A DNA stretch of 64,000 nt from Lentisphaerota bacterium (GCA_015061605.1 SUWH01000007.1:1-64000); one strand, 5' to 3'; positions 17,407 to 26,015 are shown, counted from the first letter of the stretch. Notes: generated by a model not told the origin, from the letters alone. Translations and numbers: made by a program.

Positions 17407-18165
17407 TTATAATACCAATGCTATACGCTGTTCCAGTTCAGCGGATATTTCCGGTTCCAGTTTGCCGTCAGTGACCAATACATTGACATCCTCCGGCATC
17501 GCAAAAGTAAAGGGAAGCAAACCGCAGGATTTGGAACTGTCCAGCATCATCACCACCTTTTTTGCCCGCTTGATGACCGCCCGTTTGAAAATTGCTCCGG
17601 TCTGTGTGCCGACGGTAAAACCGTATTTCGGATCATACGCCGAAGCGGTCATAAAGGCGGTTTCGATATTGAGTTTTTCCAACTGCACCGGAACTTCCGG
17701 ATCGGAAACGGCGATCTCTTTGCGCGAAAGCGTGCCGCCGAGCATAAAGACCGACGGTTTCTCTTTGCGCATGATGATGTCAAGTGCAATATTGGGAGCG
17801 GAAGTTATCACCACCAGATTGCAATCCGGAACTTCCCGGGCAAATGCCATGGCAGTCGTGCCGCAGTCGATATAGATACCTTTACCGGGTTCGACCAGAG
17901 CAGCGGCTTTAGCGGCGATGGTCTGTTTTTCCTCATGGTTGCGCTGTTCGCGCTCGCTGTAAATATCTTCGAGCATACCGTAACGGTAGGGTATCCGGCG
18001 GGCTCCGCCGCGGGTGAGGATGATGAATCCGGCTTTTTCAAGGAAAGCAAGATCGCGGCGCAAAGTCATTTCAGACCAGCCGCTGAAGTTTTCAGCAAGC
18101 TCGCTGATAGAGACCTCTCCGTGCGCTTCAATAAATTTGCGGATCGCTTCGCGTCTTTCTGTCAT
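17407..18165 (-). CDS. DeoR-family transcriptional regulator
   Basis: A 252-aa regulator with an N-terminal winged helix-turn-helix (residues 1-58: ISELAENFSGWSEMTLRRDLAFLEKAG) and a C-terminal DeoR sensor domain (GIYIDCGTTAMAFA, VMMLDSSKSCGLLPF). Members of this family usually respond to phosphorylated sugars. It is the first gene of the operon containing E2, E3, E1 and the sorbose-phosphate-reductase-like dehydrogenase, so it probably controls that operon and itself. Family assignment is firm; the effector is unknown. Confidence 0.9.
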   Translation of the reverse strand: MTERREAIRKFIEAHGEVSISELAENFSGWSEMTLRRDLAFLEKAGFIILTRGGARRIPYRYGMLEDIYSEREQRNHEEKQTIAAKAAALVEPGKGIYIDCGTTAMAFAREVPDCNLVVITSAPNIALDIIMRKEKPSVFMLGGTLSRKEIAVSDPEVPVQLEKLNIETAFMTASAYDPKYGFTVGTQTGAIFKRAVIKRAKKVVMMLDSSKSCGLLPFTFAMPEDVNVLVTDGKLEPEISAELEQRIALVL

Positions 18166-18174
18166 AACGAAAAA

Positions 18175-18231
18175 TGCTTCCCTTTATACATTATAGAAAT
18201 GTGTTCCATATAATATAGAACAGGGGAAGCA
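18175..18231 (-). promoter_or_regulatory. Promoter/operator candidate upstream of the DeoR operon
   Basis: Two nested inverted repeats lie just before the deoR-type gene: TGCTTCCC (18175-18182) with GGGAAGCA (18224-18231), and GTTC...GAAC around an A/T-rich centre (18203-18221). TATAAT- and TATATT-like -10 candidates are inside. The arrangement fits an autoregulatory operator, but no protein binding is shown. Confidence 0.4.
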
Positions 18232-18270
18232 ATTTTTCAAACGCTTTTGTGATTTTTTTTCAAAAAAGTG

Positions 18271-19611
18271 TTAATTTGCAACACCGGACTTTTTCGCCGA
18301 CTCTCCGGCTTCCATCGAACCGGGGAACTGCCGTTTGATCACCGGGAAGATAACGCAGATCAGCGGAATGACCAGGAAGAACAGAATACCTCCGCCGTAG
18401 AACACCTTATTCGCACCGAAGTGATAGTAGATGATACCGCTGGTGAGCGATCCGAGCATCGTACCAAGCATACGGCAGGTCATGGCAAAACCGAAAACAC
18501 CGCCGCGCCGTTCCGGAGGAGTGATACGCGCCAAAAGCCGCTGCAGTACCGGTTCGATACCGCCGCCGGCGACGAATGCCAGAAAACGGGAGATCAGCAG
18601 CAGCCACACTCCGGGAATCACCACACCGAAAACCGTCAGATCACGGCAGGCGCCCTGCGCCAGCGTCAACGCGGCGGTAAGCGCAAGCAGCGGAATAAGC
18701 AATTGCATCGGACGGCATTTATCCGCCATTTTTCCAAGAGTGAACCCGGCGATGATACCGCCGATGGCGGCGGCGGCACTGATATACGCCGTCCAGCTCA
18801 ATTTAAATTCGACCATGGACTCGATCTTGAGCGGCAGATATTCGGTTTCCATATTTTTCCCCATGGCGGCAAGCATGATGAACATCAGGATGTAGACAGT
18901 GGAAATGGTATATCCGGTAAAGTTCCAGCGGCTCTTGTTTTTCAATTTTTCCGGATCGATCTTCTGCCGGACAAAGTTTTCTTTGACAAACAGATTGATG
19001 ACACCGCTGATGACGTAGGTCACACCCAGCGAAACAAATGCCACCTGATAGCCGAATTTTTCAACCACCAGAGAACCGACGATCAAGCCTGCCATCTGCC
19101 CCGACCAGACCGCCGTACTGAATACACCGAGAGCAAAGCCCTGGTGTTCATCCGGAGTGGTCGAAACGATCAATGCCTGCGCCGCATTTCCCGAACCGGA
19201 GAAAAGTGACGCCATGATGCGGGTCACAAGAAGCACACCGAAAGGCGTTGCCACCGCACCGATGCCGACCAATCCCAAAGCTTTATTGATGTAAAGGCTT
19301 ATCGGAATACAAAATCCCATCAGAGGAAAAATGAATGCGTTGGCAAAATAGGCGCGAAGCAGCATCAGTTTTCTGCCGAAACGGTCCGCAACCAGTCCCC
19401 ACACCGGCGAAATTATCGCCAGACACAAGGTCGAACAGATGTGGAAACTTGCCAGAGCTTTGGCGAGTTCCTCCTGACTGCTCAACCCCAATACATCCTT
19501 TATGTAGTAAGGAATGAACGGGATCGCCGCTGAATAACCCACAAAACCGAGCAGCTGCCCGATCCACAGTAAAATAAGGTTGCGTCTCCACGGAATTGCA
19601 TTGCTGCTCAT
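18271..19611 (-). CDS. Major facilitator superfamily transporter
   Basis: A 446-aa membrane protein with about 12 predicted helices. The MFS loop 2-3 motif is visible as GLVADRFGRKLMLLR, and a related loop, GKMADKCRPM, occurs in the second half. The substrate is unknown. The track ORF begins at 19731 inside the upstream gene; the ATG at 19611 is preferred because GTGGGGG lies about 7 nt upstream and it falls after the upstream stop. An alternative ATG at 19641 overlaps that gene. It is probably co-transcribed with the BASS-type transporter upstream. Confidence 0.85.
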   Translation of the reverse strand: MSSNAIPWRRNLILLWIGQLLGFVGYSAAIPFIPYYIKDVLGLSSQEELAKALASFHICSTLCLAIISPVWGLVADRFGRKLMLLRAYFANAFIFPLMGFCIPISLYINKALGLVGIGAVATPFGVLLVTRIMASLFSGSGNAAQALIVSTTPDEHQGFALGVFSTAVWSGQMAGLIVGSLVVEKFGYQVAFVSLGVTYVISGVINLFVKENFVRQKIDPEKLKNKSRWNFTGYTISTVYILMFIMLAAMGKNMETEYLPLKIESMVEFKLSWTAYISAAAAIGGIIAGFTLGKMADKCRPMQLLIPLLALTAALTLAQGACRDLTVFGVVIPGVWLLLISRFLAFVAGGGIEPVLQRLLARITPPERRGGVFGFAMTCRMLGTMLGSLTSGIIYYHFGANKVFYGGGILFFLVIPLICVIFPVIKRQFPGSMEAGESAKKSGVAN

Positions 19612-19627
19612 AACTGCCCCCACTCTG

Positions 19628-20584
19628 TCAACATTTTTCATCGTCAGCCGACAAACCCATTTTTCCGGCAAGCGATGAATCAACGATAGATTGCACAAAA
19701 TAGTAAACCAGTGCCGGCACCAATGCCGCACCGGTGGTTGCCCCGATAATGGTCAGAATGGTTATCGTTATGGTGATGGTTTTGGAAACCCCGGTAAAGA
19801 GCAGAGCTTTGCGTTCCGCCTTTCCGATCTTCAACGCCGCTGAACCGAACCACACCACCAGCAGCAGCGCGATATGCAGCACCAACGCTCCGGCACCTTC
19901 CTGAAGCAGCGAAGACCACGGATGCTGTTTGAAGTGTTCGCAGGAGGCGGAAAAAAATCCCCAGACCAACAGGATAACTGCGGTCGAAGAAAGATAGGTG
20001 AAAAATGGCGGCAATTTGCGCTTTGCCAGTTTCCCTGCTCCGAAGCCGATCATGGACGGGATCAGCACCAGTGCCACCAACTGAATGAACATCTTTACCG
20101 GGTTGGTGTCGATATTTCCGTCCGAAGATATGCAGAATGCCAGCATCAGCGGGATCGTCACCACGCTCATCAGATTATAACCGACGGTCATCAGGATCGA
20201 CAACAGGGCGTTGCCGTTGGCGGTTTCAGTAAGCACGATCCCGCTGGAAAGCGTCGGAGGCATCGCCGCCGCCACAATAAGTCCGGTCGCCGGAAGTGCC
20301 GCCAGACGGAAAACCTTTGCCACGCCGACTCCCATCAACGGACTGATGATCAGAGCCATTACCGCTCCGCCGAGAAAAAGCATCAGAAATTTGCGGTCAA
20401 AACGGGTGGAACCCACATCCACGTTCCAGCCGCAGACCAGGAAGGTGATAACAATCATCAGATTGTTGGCGGTAAGATATTCACCGCAACGCAACGCTTT
20501 GAAAGCGATCCCCGGTTCGGGCCAGACAAACGACACCGCAATGGAAACAGCAATTCCTATCGGCAAAAAAAGTTTTCGGAACAT
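19628..20584 (-). CDS. Bile acid:sodium symporter family (SBF-like) transporter
   Basis: A 318-aa hydrophobic protein with about nine or ten predicted helices. The patterns FLVCGWNVDVG, AAAMPPTLSSGIVLTETANGN and SKTITITITILTIIGA match the SBF-like branch of the BASS superfamily. Transport of an organic anion with sodium is likely for the family, but the substrate is unknown. It lies upstream of and close to the MFS gene on the same strand. Confidence 0.75.
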   Translation of the reverse strand: MFRKLFLPIGIAVSIAVSFVWPEPGIAFKALRCGEYLTANNLMIVITFLVCGWNVDVGSTRFDRKFLMLFLGGAVMALIISPLMGVGVAKVFRLAALPATGLIVAAAMPPTLSSGIVLTETANGNALLSILMTVGYNLMSVVTIPLMLAFCISSDGNIDTNPVKMFIQLVALVLIPSMIGFGAGKLAKRKLPPFFTYLSSTAVILLVWGFFSASCEHFKQHPWSSLLQEGAGALVLHIALLLVVWFGSAALKIGKAERKALLFTGVSKTITITITILTIIGATTGAALVPALVYYFVQSIVDSSLAGKMGLSADDEKC

Positions 20585-20719
20585 AGTAAAAATATTCTCC
20601 CAGCAGAATTATTTTGCATATCCACATAATATACTTCTGAAATCCCTTTTTGTCAATGGCATTTGCAAAAGCGCCCCGCGAAGATTATATTATCTTTCCG
20701 TTATATGGAAGGCAGAATA

Positions 20720-21388
20720 ATGAAAAATAAAATTCCGGAAATAAAATTGAACTGCCCGGGCGATATTGAAAGTGTCGTCCGGCAGGCGCTATTTCTGCTC
20801 GCCAAAGGAGAAAGCAGTCACGATCTCGACCACACCTTGCGGGTACTGCACAACGCGGAAACACTGCTTGATGCTCACCCGGAAGCCGATGCGGATGTCG
20901 TCCGTTTAAGCGCTCTGCTCCACGATATCGCCCGCCCGGAAGAGGATGCTGATTGCGGCAAGTGCTGTCACGCTGAATTGAGTGCCGTCTACGCTGAAAC
21001 CATCCTCCGCGATGCCGGTGTTCCGGAAAATATCACGCTTCAAACGGTCAATGCGGTCAGACGCCACCGTTTCCGTCGCGGCGAAGCTCCGGACACTCCG
21101 GAAGCAAAAATACTTTACGATGCCGATAAACTTGATTCGCTTGGCGCAGTAGGTCTGGGCAGAGCATTTCTCTTTGCCGGACACTGCAACGCCAGATTGC
21201 ACAATACGGTAAGTGAAGCCTTGGCGGCGCCCCCTTACTCCAGAGAGGACACAGCCTACCGGGAATATCTGGTCAAACTCCGCTTTGTTCCGGAAAAGAT
21301 GTTCACAGTTGAAGGCAAAAGAATCGCAGTTGAAAGACTGCAATTCATGAAAGAATTTTTCCTGGAACTGGACGCGGAGACAAATTGA
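20720..21388 (+). CDS. HD-domain phosphohydrolase
   Basis: A 222-aa cytoplasmic protein with the metal-binding HD motif: HDLDHTLRVLHNA, then SALLHDIARPEED, then KILYDADKLDSLGAVGLGRAF. This resembles the short bacterial HD hydrolases of unknown substrate. The ATG at 20720 is preferred over 20663 because GGAAGG precedes it and the upstream residues are not conserved in appearance. It is divergent from the BASS transporter. The long repeat mosaic follows right after the stop. Confidence 0.8.
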   Translation: MKNKIPEIKLNCPGDIESVVRQALFLLAKGESSHDLDHTLRVLHNAETLLDAHPEADADVVRLSALLHDIARPEEDADCGKCCHAELSAVYAETILRDAGVPENITLQTVNAVRRHRFRRGEAPDTPEAKILYDADKLDSLGAVGLGRAFLFAGHCNARLHNTVSEALAAPPYSREDTAYREYLVKLRFVPEKMFTVEGKRIAVERLQFMKEFFLELDAETN

Positions 21389-21534
21389 GTGTTATTGTCC
21401 CTTTTTTTGGCGGCAAACGTGCCGCTGCGAGGTGTCGCGCCGCTCCGTTGGTCGTGCTTGATCGATTTTTTATAAATACAAACTTGGTCGCTCCTCCATA
21501 TGGGATCCGACAAGGAGGGCGCAAGCCCGACGAA

Positions 21535-21659
21535 GAGCCGGAGCAAAAATAATATAATCATCACTACCATACTCAAGGCATGAGTAAGGCGGATGCCGAC
21601 GGAATGCCGCAGAGCGAGGCCTCCGGAAAATCGACTTTACCGCCGAGGGCAAAGCCCGA
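21535..21659 (+). repeat. 125-bp direct repeat, copy 1
   Basis: It begins GAGCCGGAGCAAAAATAATA and differs from copy 2 at one base by eye. It includes the short palindrome-like CATACTCAAGGCATGAGTA. Confidence 0.9.
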
Positions 21660-21945
21660 CGAGCGCGAGCATCGCAGACCGCAGGGCGAGAAGCGCAGGG
21701 CAACCGCGGCAAACGTGCCGCCTCGAGATGTCGCGCACTCCCGTTGGTCGTGCTTGATCGGATTTGGTACAAGTCGGGATTCGACGGCGGCGCACCGCGC
21801 CGACGAGCGCGAGCATCGCAGACCGCAGGGCGAGAAGCGCAGGGCAACCGCGGCAAACGTGCCGCTGCGAGGTGTCGCGCACTCCCGTTGGTCGTGCTTG
21901 ATCGGATTTTGTACAAATCGGGATTCGACGGCGGCGCACCGCGCC
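21658..21945 (+). repeat. Two tandem copies of a 144-bp unit
   Basis: The units 21658-21801 and 21802-21945 both begin GACGAGCGCGAGCATCGCAG and differ at about five positions. A third partial unit lies at 22115-22260 with its blocks in rotated order, consistent with a longer former array. Confidence 0.88.
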
Positions 21946-21948
21946 GAC

Positions 21949-22073
21949 GAGCCGGAGCAAAAATAATATAATCATCACTACCATACTCAAGGCATGAGTA
22001 AGGCGGATGCCGACGGAATGCCGCAGAACGAGGCCTCCGGAAAATCGACTTTACCGCCGAGGGCAAAGCCCGA
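21949..22073 (+). repeat. 125-bp direct repeat, copy 2
   Basis: It is in the same orientation as copy 1, 414 bp downstream, with AGAACGAGG in place of AGAGCGAGG. It is flanked by different neighbouring blocks than copy 1, so the block moved or recombined as a unit. Confidence 0.9.
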
Positions 22074-22309
22074 GCGGCGAGGCGGCTCTCCCGCCGCCGC
22101 AGGGAGATTTTTTGGGCGGCAAACGTGCCGCTCCGAAGTATCGCGCCGCTCCGATGTCGCGGCTTGATCGGATTTGGTACAAATCGGGATTCGACGGCGG
22201 CGCACCGCGCCGACGAGCGCGAGCATCGCAGACCGCAGGGCGAGAAGCGCAGGGCAACCCGCAGTTAAGTGAGCAATCCCATTTTTTGCGGATGCAAAAA
22301 ATACCAAAG

Positions 22310-22357
22310 CAAAAAGAAAAAGCAACAACAGGCAAATTTATTTGCCAAGCTGTTGCT
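22310..22357 (-). terminator. Terminator of tRNA-Glu
   Basis: On the minus strand AGCAACAG...GGCAAAT pairs with ATTTGCC...TTGTTGCT and is followed by TTTTTCTTTTT, about 50 bp past the tRNA 3' end. Confidence 0.75.
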
Positions 22358-22406
22358 TGCTTTTTGCGGGGATTGCGTAACGATTCTTGGAAAAAAGGCA
22401 AAAAAA

Positions 22407-22482
22407 TGGCATCTCCAATGGGATTCGAACCCATGTTGCCGGGATGAGAACCCGGTGTCCTAGGCCTCTAGACGATGGAGAC
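22407..22482 (-). tRNA. tRNA-Glu (anticodon CTC)
   Basis: A 76-nt cloverleaf with encoded CCA. The acceptor GTCTCCA pairs with TGGAGAT (first pair G-U); the anticodon stem CCGGG/CCCGG surrounds loop TTCTCAT, giving anticodon CTC; the T arm contains GGTTCGAATCC. The D arm TCGTCTAGAGGCCTAGGA is typical of tRNA-Glu. Confidence 0.96.
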
Positions 22483-22576
22483 ACGCTACGTGATAAAATA
22501 TACTGCCGCAGTTGGTATTTGTCAAGCGGTTATAAAAAAACTTGTATGGAATATTTTGTAATTTATCATATTTTTC

Positions 22577-22605
22577 TTGCAATTTGCTTCAAAATATGAT
22601 ATAGT
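22577..22605 (+). promoter_or_regulatory. Promoter of the EamA transporter
   Basis: TTGCAA and TATAGT are separated by 17 bp and lie about 25 bp before the start. Confidence 0.55.
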
Positions 22606-22629
22606 ATACAAAATTTACGGGGTATACTT

Positions 22630-23514
22630 ATGAAAAAATCAAACATCATTGCAACTGCATCACTTTTCCTTACAGCGGCGATTTGGGGGTTGTCCTATTC
22701 TGCCGCAGCCGAAGCGATGGAAACGATGCAGCCGTTATTTTTCGTCTTTCTGCGTTATCTGCTCGGAACCGCAATGCTTCTGCCGGCATTTCTGCCATCC
22801 AGACCGCGTCCGGACAAGTCATTGTTCATTGGAGGTTTTCTCTGCGGACTCTGCCTGGCAGGCGGCGAAATCTTACAGCAATTCGGTCTGCTCTACACTT
22901 CAGCCGGGAAAGCCGGTTTTCTTACCGCTCTCTATGTAATAATGATTCCGGTGATCGGTGTTTTCGTAAACAAAAAATCAAACTGGAAAATTTGGTGTGC
23001 TTCGGTGCTTTCTGTTATCGGCGCATATTTGCTCTGCTCGGACGGCACGCTGGGAACTATCGGCAACTTCGGAGATTTGCTGATGATCATCTGCGCGCTG
23101 TTTTTTGCCTTTCAATTTATTGCGATCGCTGAATTTGCTCCGCAAGCCGATGCGCTGCAGCTGTCAGCGGTGCAGTTTTTTACCGTTGCAATCATTTCCG
23201 GTATTGCGACACTTATCGCCGGTGAAAACTGTACCTTTTCCGGTATCGCGGCTACGATAAAGCCACTGCTTTTCTGCGGTATCATTGCGATCGGATTTGC
23301 CTGTACGGTTCAAGTTGCGGCACAGAAATATGTGCATCCGGCGACCTGTTCAATTATTTTGAGTACAGCATCGGTTTTTGCGGTCTTCTGGGGCTGGCTT
23401 ACGCTGAACGAGAAATATTCTGTTGCCAACCTGATCGGTTGTGCAATCATCTTTTCTGCAGTTCTGTTGGTACAGCTTCCCTCAAAGAACAGTTCTCAAA
23501 ACGGAAACAACTGA
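22630..23514 (+). CDS. EamA/DMT-family transporter
   Basis: A 294-aa membrane protein with about ten predicted helices in two homologous halves, as in the drug/metabolite transporter superfamily. AAIWGLSYSAAAEAM at the N-terminus and the second-half segment VFWGWLTLNEKYS are typical of EamA domains. The substrate cannot be inferred. The start has an ACGGGG ribosome binding site and a promoter just upstream. It converges with the thi operon. Confidence 0.85.
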   Translation: MKKSNIIATASLFLTAAIWGLSYSAAAEAMETMQPLFFVFLRYLLGTAMLLPAFLPSRPRPDKSLFIGGFLCGLCLAGGEILQQFGLLYTSAGKAGFLTALYVIMIPVIGVFVNKKSNWKIWCASVLSVIGAYLLCSDGTLGTIGNFGDLLMIICALFFAFQFIAIAEFAPQADALQLSAVQFFTVAIISGIATLIAGENCTFSGIAATIKPLLFCGIIAIGFACTVQVAAQKYVHPATCSIILSTASVFAVFWGWLTLNEKYSVANLIGCAIIFSAVLLVQLPSKNSSQNGNN

Positions 23515-23552
23515 CCGCATAGCGGATTTACCGTATACGGTCAGTGTTGATT

Positions 23553-24383
23553 TCATAATTCATTCAAAGTGATTTCAGCGCAGTAATCTTGTTCCGGCGG
23601 GTACATCTGGAACAGTGTTTCAGTCAGTTGAACGTTTTCAGAAAGCGCACCGTAAACAAACGCTTTCGCAGAAATCAGCACATCCTGCCACGATTTTCCC
23701 AGAGCAAAATTTGCCGCCATCGCCGCACTCAAAGTGCAACCGGTGCCGTGGGCGGTATTGCCGGAAATCTTTGCCAATGGAGAACTCAATGCAAAAAGTT
23801 TTCCCTGATAACAAACGATGTCCGTCACCTGATCAGAAACGGCGGCATGACCGCTTTTAAGCAGGATATTACAGTTGAATTGCTTATAAAGCTGCAATGC
23901 CGCATTTGCAAGATCATCCGGAGTATCGAGCTTTCTCTGACAGATGAGTTCAGCTTCCGGGATATTGGGGGTGATCCAGGATGCAAGCGGAAAAATTTTT
24001 TCTTTCATTGCCGAAACCGCCGATGCCTCCAGCAGTCTGGTTCCGGAAGTTGAAACCATCACCGGATCGACCACCAGTTCAAGAGCATATTTCCTGACAA
24101 CATCTGCCACACACTCAATTATCTCTTTATTGGCAAGCATTCCGGTTTTCGCCCAGCGTACCGGCAGAAGGTCGAGAACAGTTTCGATCTGACATCTGAC
24201 CGCATCAGGCGGCAGGGTATCGATCCGCCGTACTTCGTCCGGGTTCTGGGAAGTTACAGCGGTGATCGCCGAACAGCCGTAGACTTTGAATGCATTAAAC
24301 GTGCGTAAATCGGTCTGGATACCGGCACCGCCGCCGGAATCGCTTCCGGCGATTGTCAATACTGCGGGCAATTGCTTACACAT
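23553..24383 (-). CDS. thiD: Hydroxymethylpyrimidine/phosphomethylpyrimidine kinase ThiD
   Basis: A 276-aa ribokinase-fold kinase that phosphorylates HMP and HMP-P for thiamine synthesis. Typical features are AGSDSGGGAGIQTDLRTF at the N-terminus, TAVTSQNP, DPVMVSTSG and the C-terminal anion-hole motif GTGCTLSAAMAANFALG. It overlaps the thiE stop by 8 bp and is the last gene of the riboswitch-controlled operon thi4-thiE-thiD. Confidence 0.95.
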   Translation of the reverse strand: MCKQLPAVLTIAGSDSGGGAGIQTDLRTFNAFKVYGCSAITAVTSQNPDEVRRIDTLPPDAVRCQIETVLDLLPVRWAKTGMLANKEIIECVADVVRKYALELVVDPVMVSTSGTRLLEASAVSAMKEKIFPLASWITPNIPEAELICQRKLDTPDDLANAALQLYKQFNCNILLKSGHAAVSDQVTDIVCYQGKLFALSSPLAKISGNTAHGTGCTLSAAMAANFALGKSWQDVLISAKAFVYGALSENVQLTETLFQMYPPEQDYCAEITLNEL

Positions 24384-25035
24384 TTTTGGAAACTTTCATC
24401 AGTTGCCGCAGTTGTCTTACTTTGGCTTCGACATCGGCGGCTTGAGTGATTTCAGTCACCATGGCAATATGTTTGAACCCTTTGGAGGTCAAAAGTTCCA
24501 AATGGTGCTCCTTGATACCGCCCATAACGGAGAAGTGGCAGGTGACTCTTTTGGCAAGCTCTTCGATCGTTTCCAATCCGAGCGCACCGCAGGCGACACT
24601 TTTGGTGCGGGTCGGAAACATGGGACCGATATTCAAATAAGAACATCCGTCAGCAAGGGCTTTGTCTATTTCTTCAGCATTGTGAGTGGATACGCCGAAA
24701 AACATTTCCGGAGCCAGCTTCTTTGCTTCAGGCAGCGGAAAATCATCCTGCCCTAGATGAACTCCGTCCGCATGGGCAGCCATTGCGATATCCAGCCGGT
24801 CATCGACCAGTAAAAGCATCTGATAACGGTCAGTTATCTCTTTGCATTTTTTCACCAGTTCAAACATGGCGCAGTCGGAGAGATTTTTCTCTCTGATCTG
24901 CACCAGTTTTGCGCCTCCGGCGGCGATGCCGGAGACGATTTCGCAAACGCTTCTGCCGTTGCAGAATTCCGAGCTTACCACCGGGTAGAGGTCGGAATTT
25001 TGGAATATTGAAATGCGTTCACTCAATGTACGCAT
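24376..25035 (-). CDS. thiE: Thiamine-phosphate synthase ThiE
   Basis: A 219-aa TIM-barrel enzyme that joins HMP pyrophosphate and thiazole phosphate into thiamine phosphate. Family motifs are VQIREKNLS, LLVDDRLDIAMAAHADGVHLGQDD, YLNIGPMFPTRTK and VMGGI. It sits between thi4 (2-bp gap) and thiD (8-bp overlap), so the three are translated from one message. Confidence 0.95.
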   Translation of the reverse strand: MRTLSERISIFQNSDLYPVVSSEFCNGRSVCEIVSGIAAGGAKLVQIREKNLSDCAMFELVKKCKEITDRYQMLLLVDDRLDIAMAAHADGVHLGQDDFPLPEAKKLAPEMFFGVSTHNAEEIDKALADGCSYLNIGPMFPTRTKSVACGALGLETIEELAKRVTCHFSVMGGIKEHHLELLTSKGFKHIAMVTEITQAADVEAKVRQLRQLMKVSKNV

Positions 25036-25037
25036 TT

Positions 25038-25817
25038 TCAGCGGCCTTTTTCAATGATGAGTTTGGCAACTTTCCGTCCGGACATCAACATACCGCCGAA
25101 GATCGGTCCCATCCGGTAGCCGCCCATGACATTGTTGGCGCTCATGCCGCAAGCGTACAAGCCGGGGAAGTAGCAGCGGGTATTCTCAACGGTGGAGGCT
25201 TCGCCGTTTTCCACCCACATCGGTTTTTCGCCGATGATGTCTCCGGTGGGGGTGTCGAGCTGGATTTTTGCCTTTTTCACGGCAAGATTCAATATTTCGC
25301 TGGGATGTCCGGTGCCGTCAATGACATTGTCGGCGATGACAGTCAGAGGATCGACATGCAGACCAAGGCGTTCGACACAGGTCCAGTTGATGACGAGTCC
25401 GTTGACCTTGCCGTTTTTGAAAACGAGGTCTTCGACGCTGACGGAGTTGAAAATTTTCGCACCGGCTTTCAAAGCGCCGAAAATAAGTCCGCTTGCCATT
25501 TCCACCGAATCAAGGGTGTGGTAACCGGGAGCGTTTTCCAATTGCTTGTGGGTGATGTTGAAGTCATCAAGAATATTGAGTGCTTCATCCTGTACCACAA
25601 CTTCGTTGAAAAGCATTCCGCCGCCCCAGGTGCCGCCGCCGGGAGCAAGTTTGCGTTCAAAGATGGCGACTTTGACTCCGGCTGCCGCCAGATCGCGGGC
25701 GGCGACAAGGGCTGACGGGCCTCCGCCGACGATGGCGACGTCGAGTTTCAAGCCGTCAATGAGCTTTTCGCTGAATTTGCTGATGATCGCTGAAGAGATG
25801 ATGTTTTCCGCGGACAT
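25038..25817 (-). CDS. thi4: Thi4-family thiazole synthase with His at the sulfur-donor position
   Basis: A 259-aa FAD/NAD-binding-fold enzyme that makes the thiazole moiety of thiamine from NAD and glycine. Motifs are [31 protein letters not shown] and the C-terminal [20 protein letters not shown]. In yeast THI4 a Cys just before M-D-P gives up its sulfur once; here the equivalent segment is GLHVDPL with His154, as in archaeal Thi4 enzymes that use free sulfide and turn over repeatedly. It is directly downstream of a TPP riboswitch. A 7-bp hairpin contains its Shine-Dalgarno. Confidence 0.9.
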   Translation of the reverse strand: MSAENIISSAIISKFSEKLIDGLKLDVAIVGGGPSALVAARDLAAAGVKVAIFERKLAPGGGTWGGGMLFNEVVVQDEALNILDDFNITHKQLENAPGYHTLDSVEMASGLIFGALKAGAKIFNSVSVEDLVFKNGKVNGLVINWTCVERLGLHVDPLTVIADNVIDGTGHPSEILNLAVKKAKIQLDTPTGDIIGEKPMWVENGEASTVENTRCYFPGLYACGMSANNVMGGYRMGPIFGGMLMSGRKVAKLIIEKGR

Positions 25818-25818
25818 A

Positions 25819-25851
25819 CCGGAAATCCTTTCCGGAGCATATTACTGCTCC
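25819..25851 (-). promoter_or_regulatory. Mutually exclusive hairpins at the thi4 ribosome binding site
   Basis: On the minus strand GGAGCA/TGCTCC and CCGGAAA/TTTCCGG are two hairpins that share two C residues, so they cannot form fully at once. The second holds AAGGA of the Shine-Dalgarno in its stem and loop, 8 nt before the thi4 ATG. This fits the expression platform of a translationally acting riboswitch. Confidence 0.5.
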
Positions 25852-25921
25852 CGTTATGGGTATGCCGGTGCGGAACGCACACAACAATAAAAGGTGTAAC
25901 AAAAATATTTTTCATTTCTTT

Positions 25922-26007
25922 ATTTCCTACGCCGGCATTACCCGTTTCAGGTTCAAAGGGTTTGATCTCAGCCGTTGTCACCGCGACAACAGCACCCCGT
26001 TGTTACA
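25922..26007 (-). ncRNA. TPP riboswitch (THI element)
   Basis: On the minus strand all conserved parts are visible in order: CGGGGTGC, GGCTGAGATCAAACCC, TTTGAACCTGAAACGGGTAA and TGCCGGCGTAGG. It lies about 100 nt before thi4 and controls the thi4-thiE-thiD operon by binding thiamine pyrophosphate. Confidence 0.95.
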
Positions 26008-26015
26008 ATATGCAT

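Larger units (their letters stand above)
21405..22260. repeat. Mosaic of long non-coding repeats
   Basis: About 850 bp between the HD gene and the tRNA are built from recurring blocks. A 125-bp block occurs twice, a 144-bp block occurs twice in tandem, and partial copies of the latter lie at each end (21409-21470 and 22115-22260). The core GGCAAACGTGCCG is a short palindrome that recurs four times. The minus-strand ORFs here (up to 198 aa) repeat internally for the same reason and look artificial. No transposase or unit-spacer CRISPR pattern is present. Confidence 0.85.

Noticed and set aside
21470-22066. 198-aa minus-strand ORF with internal repeats
   Set aside because: It is a translation of the DNA repeat blocks. 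Composition (Arg/Pro/Ala-rich), lack of ribosome binding site and disruption in the partial copies argue against a protein.
21405-22260. CRISPR array
   Set aside because: Repeat units are over 120 bp, near-contiguous and rearranged; there are no short repeats with unique spacers and no cas genes.
23515-23552. Terminator between the EamA gene and thiD
   Set aside because: A CTGACCG/CGGTCAG inverted repeat exists but has a long loop and no T-run on either strand.
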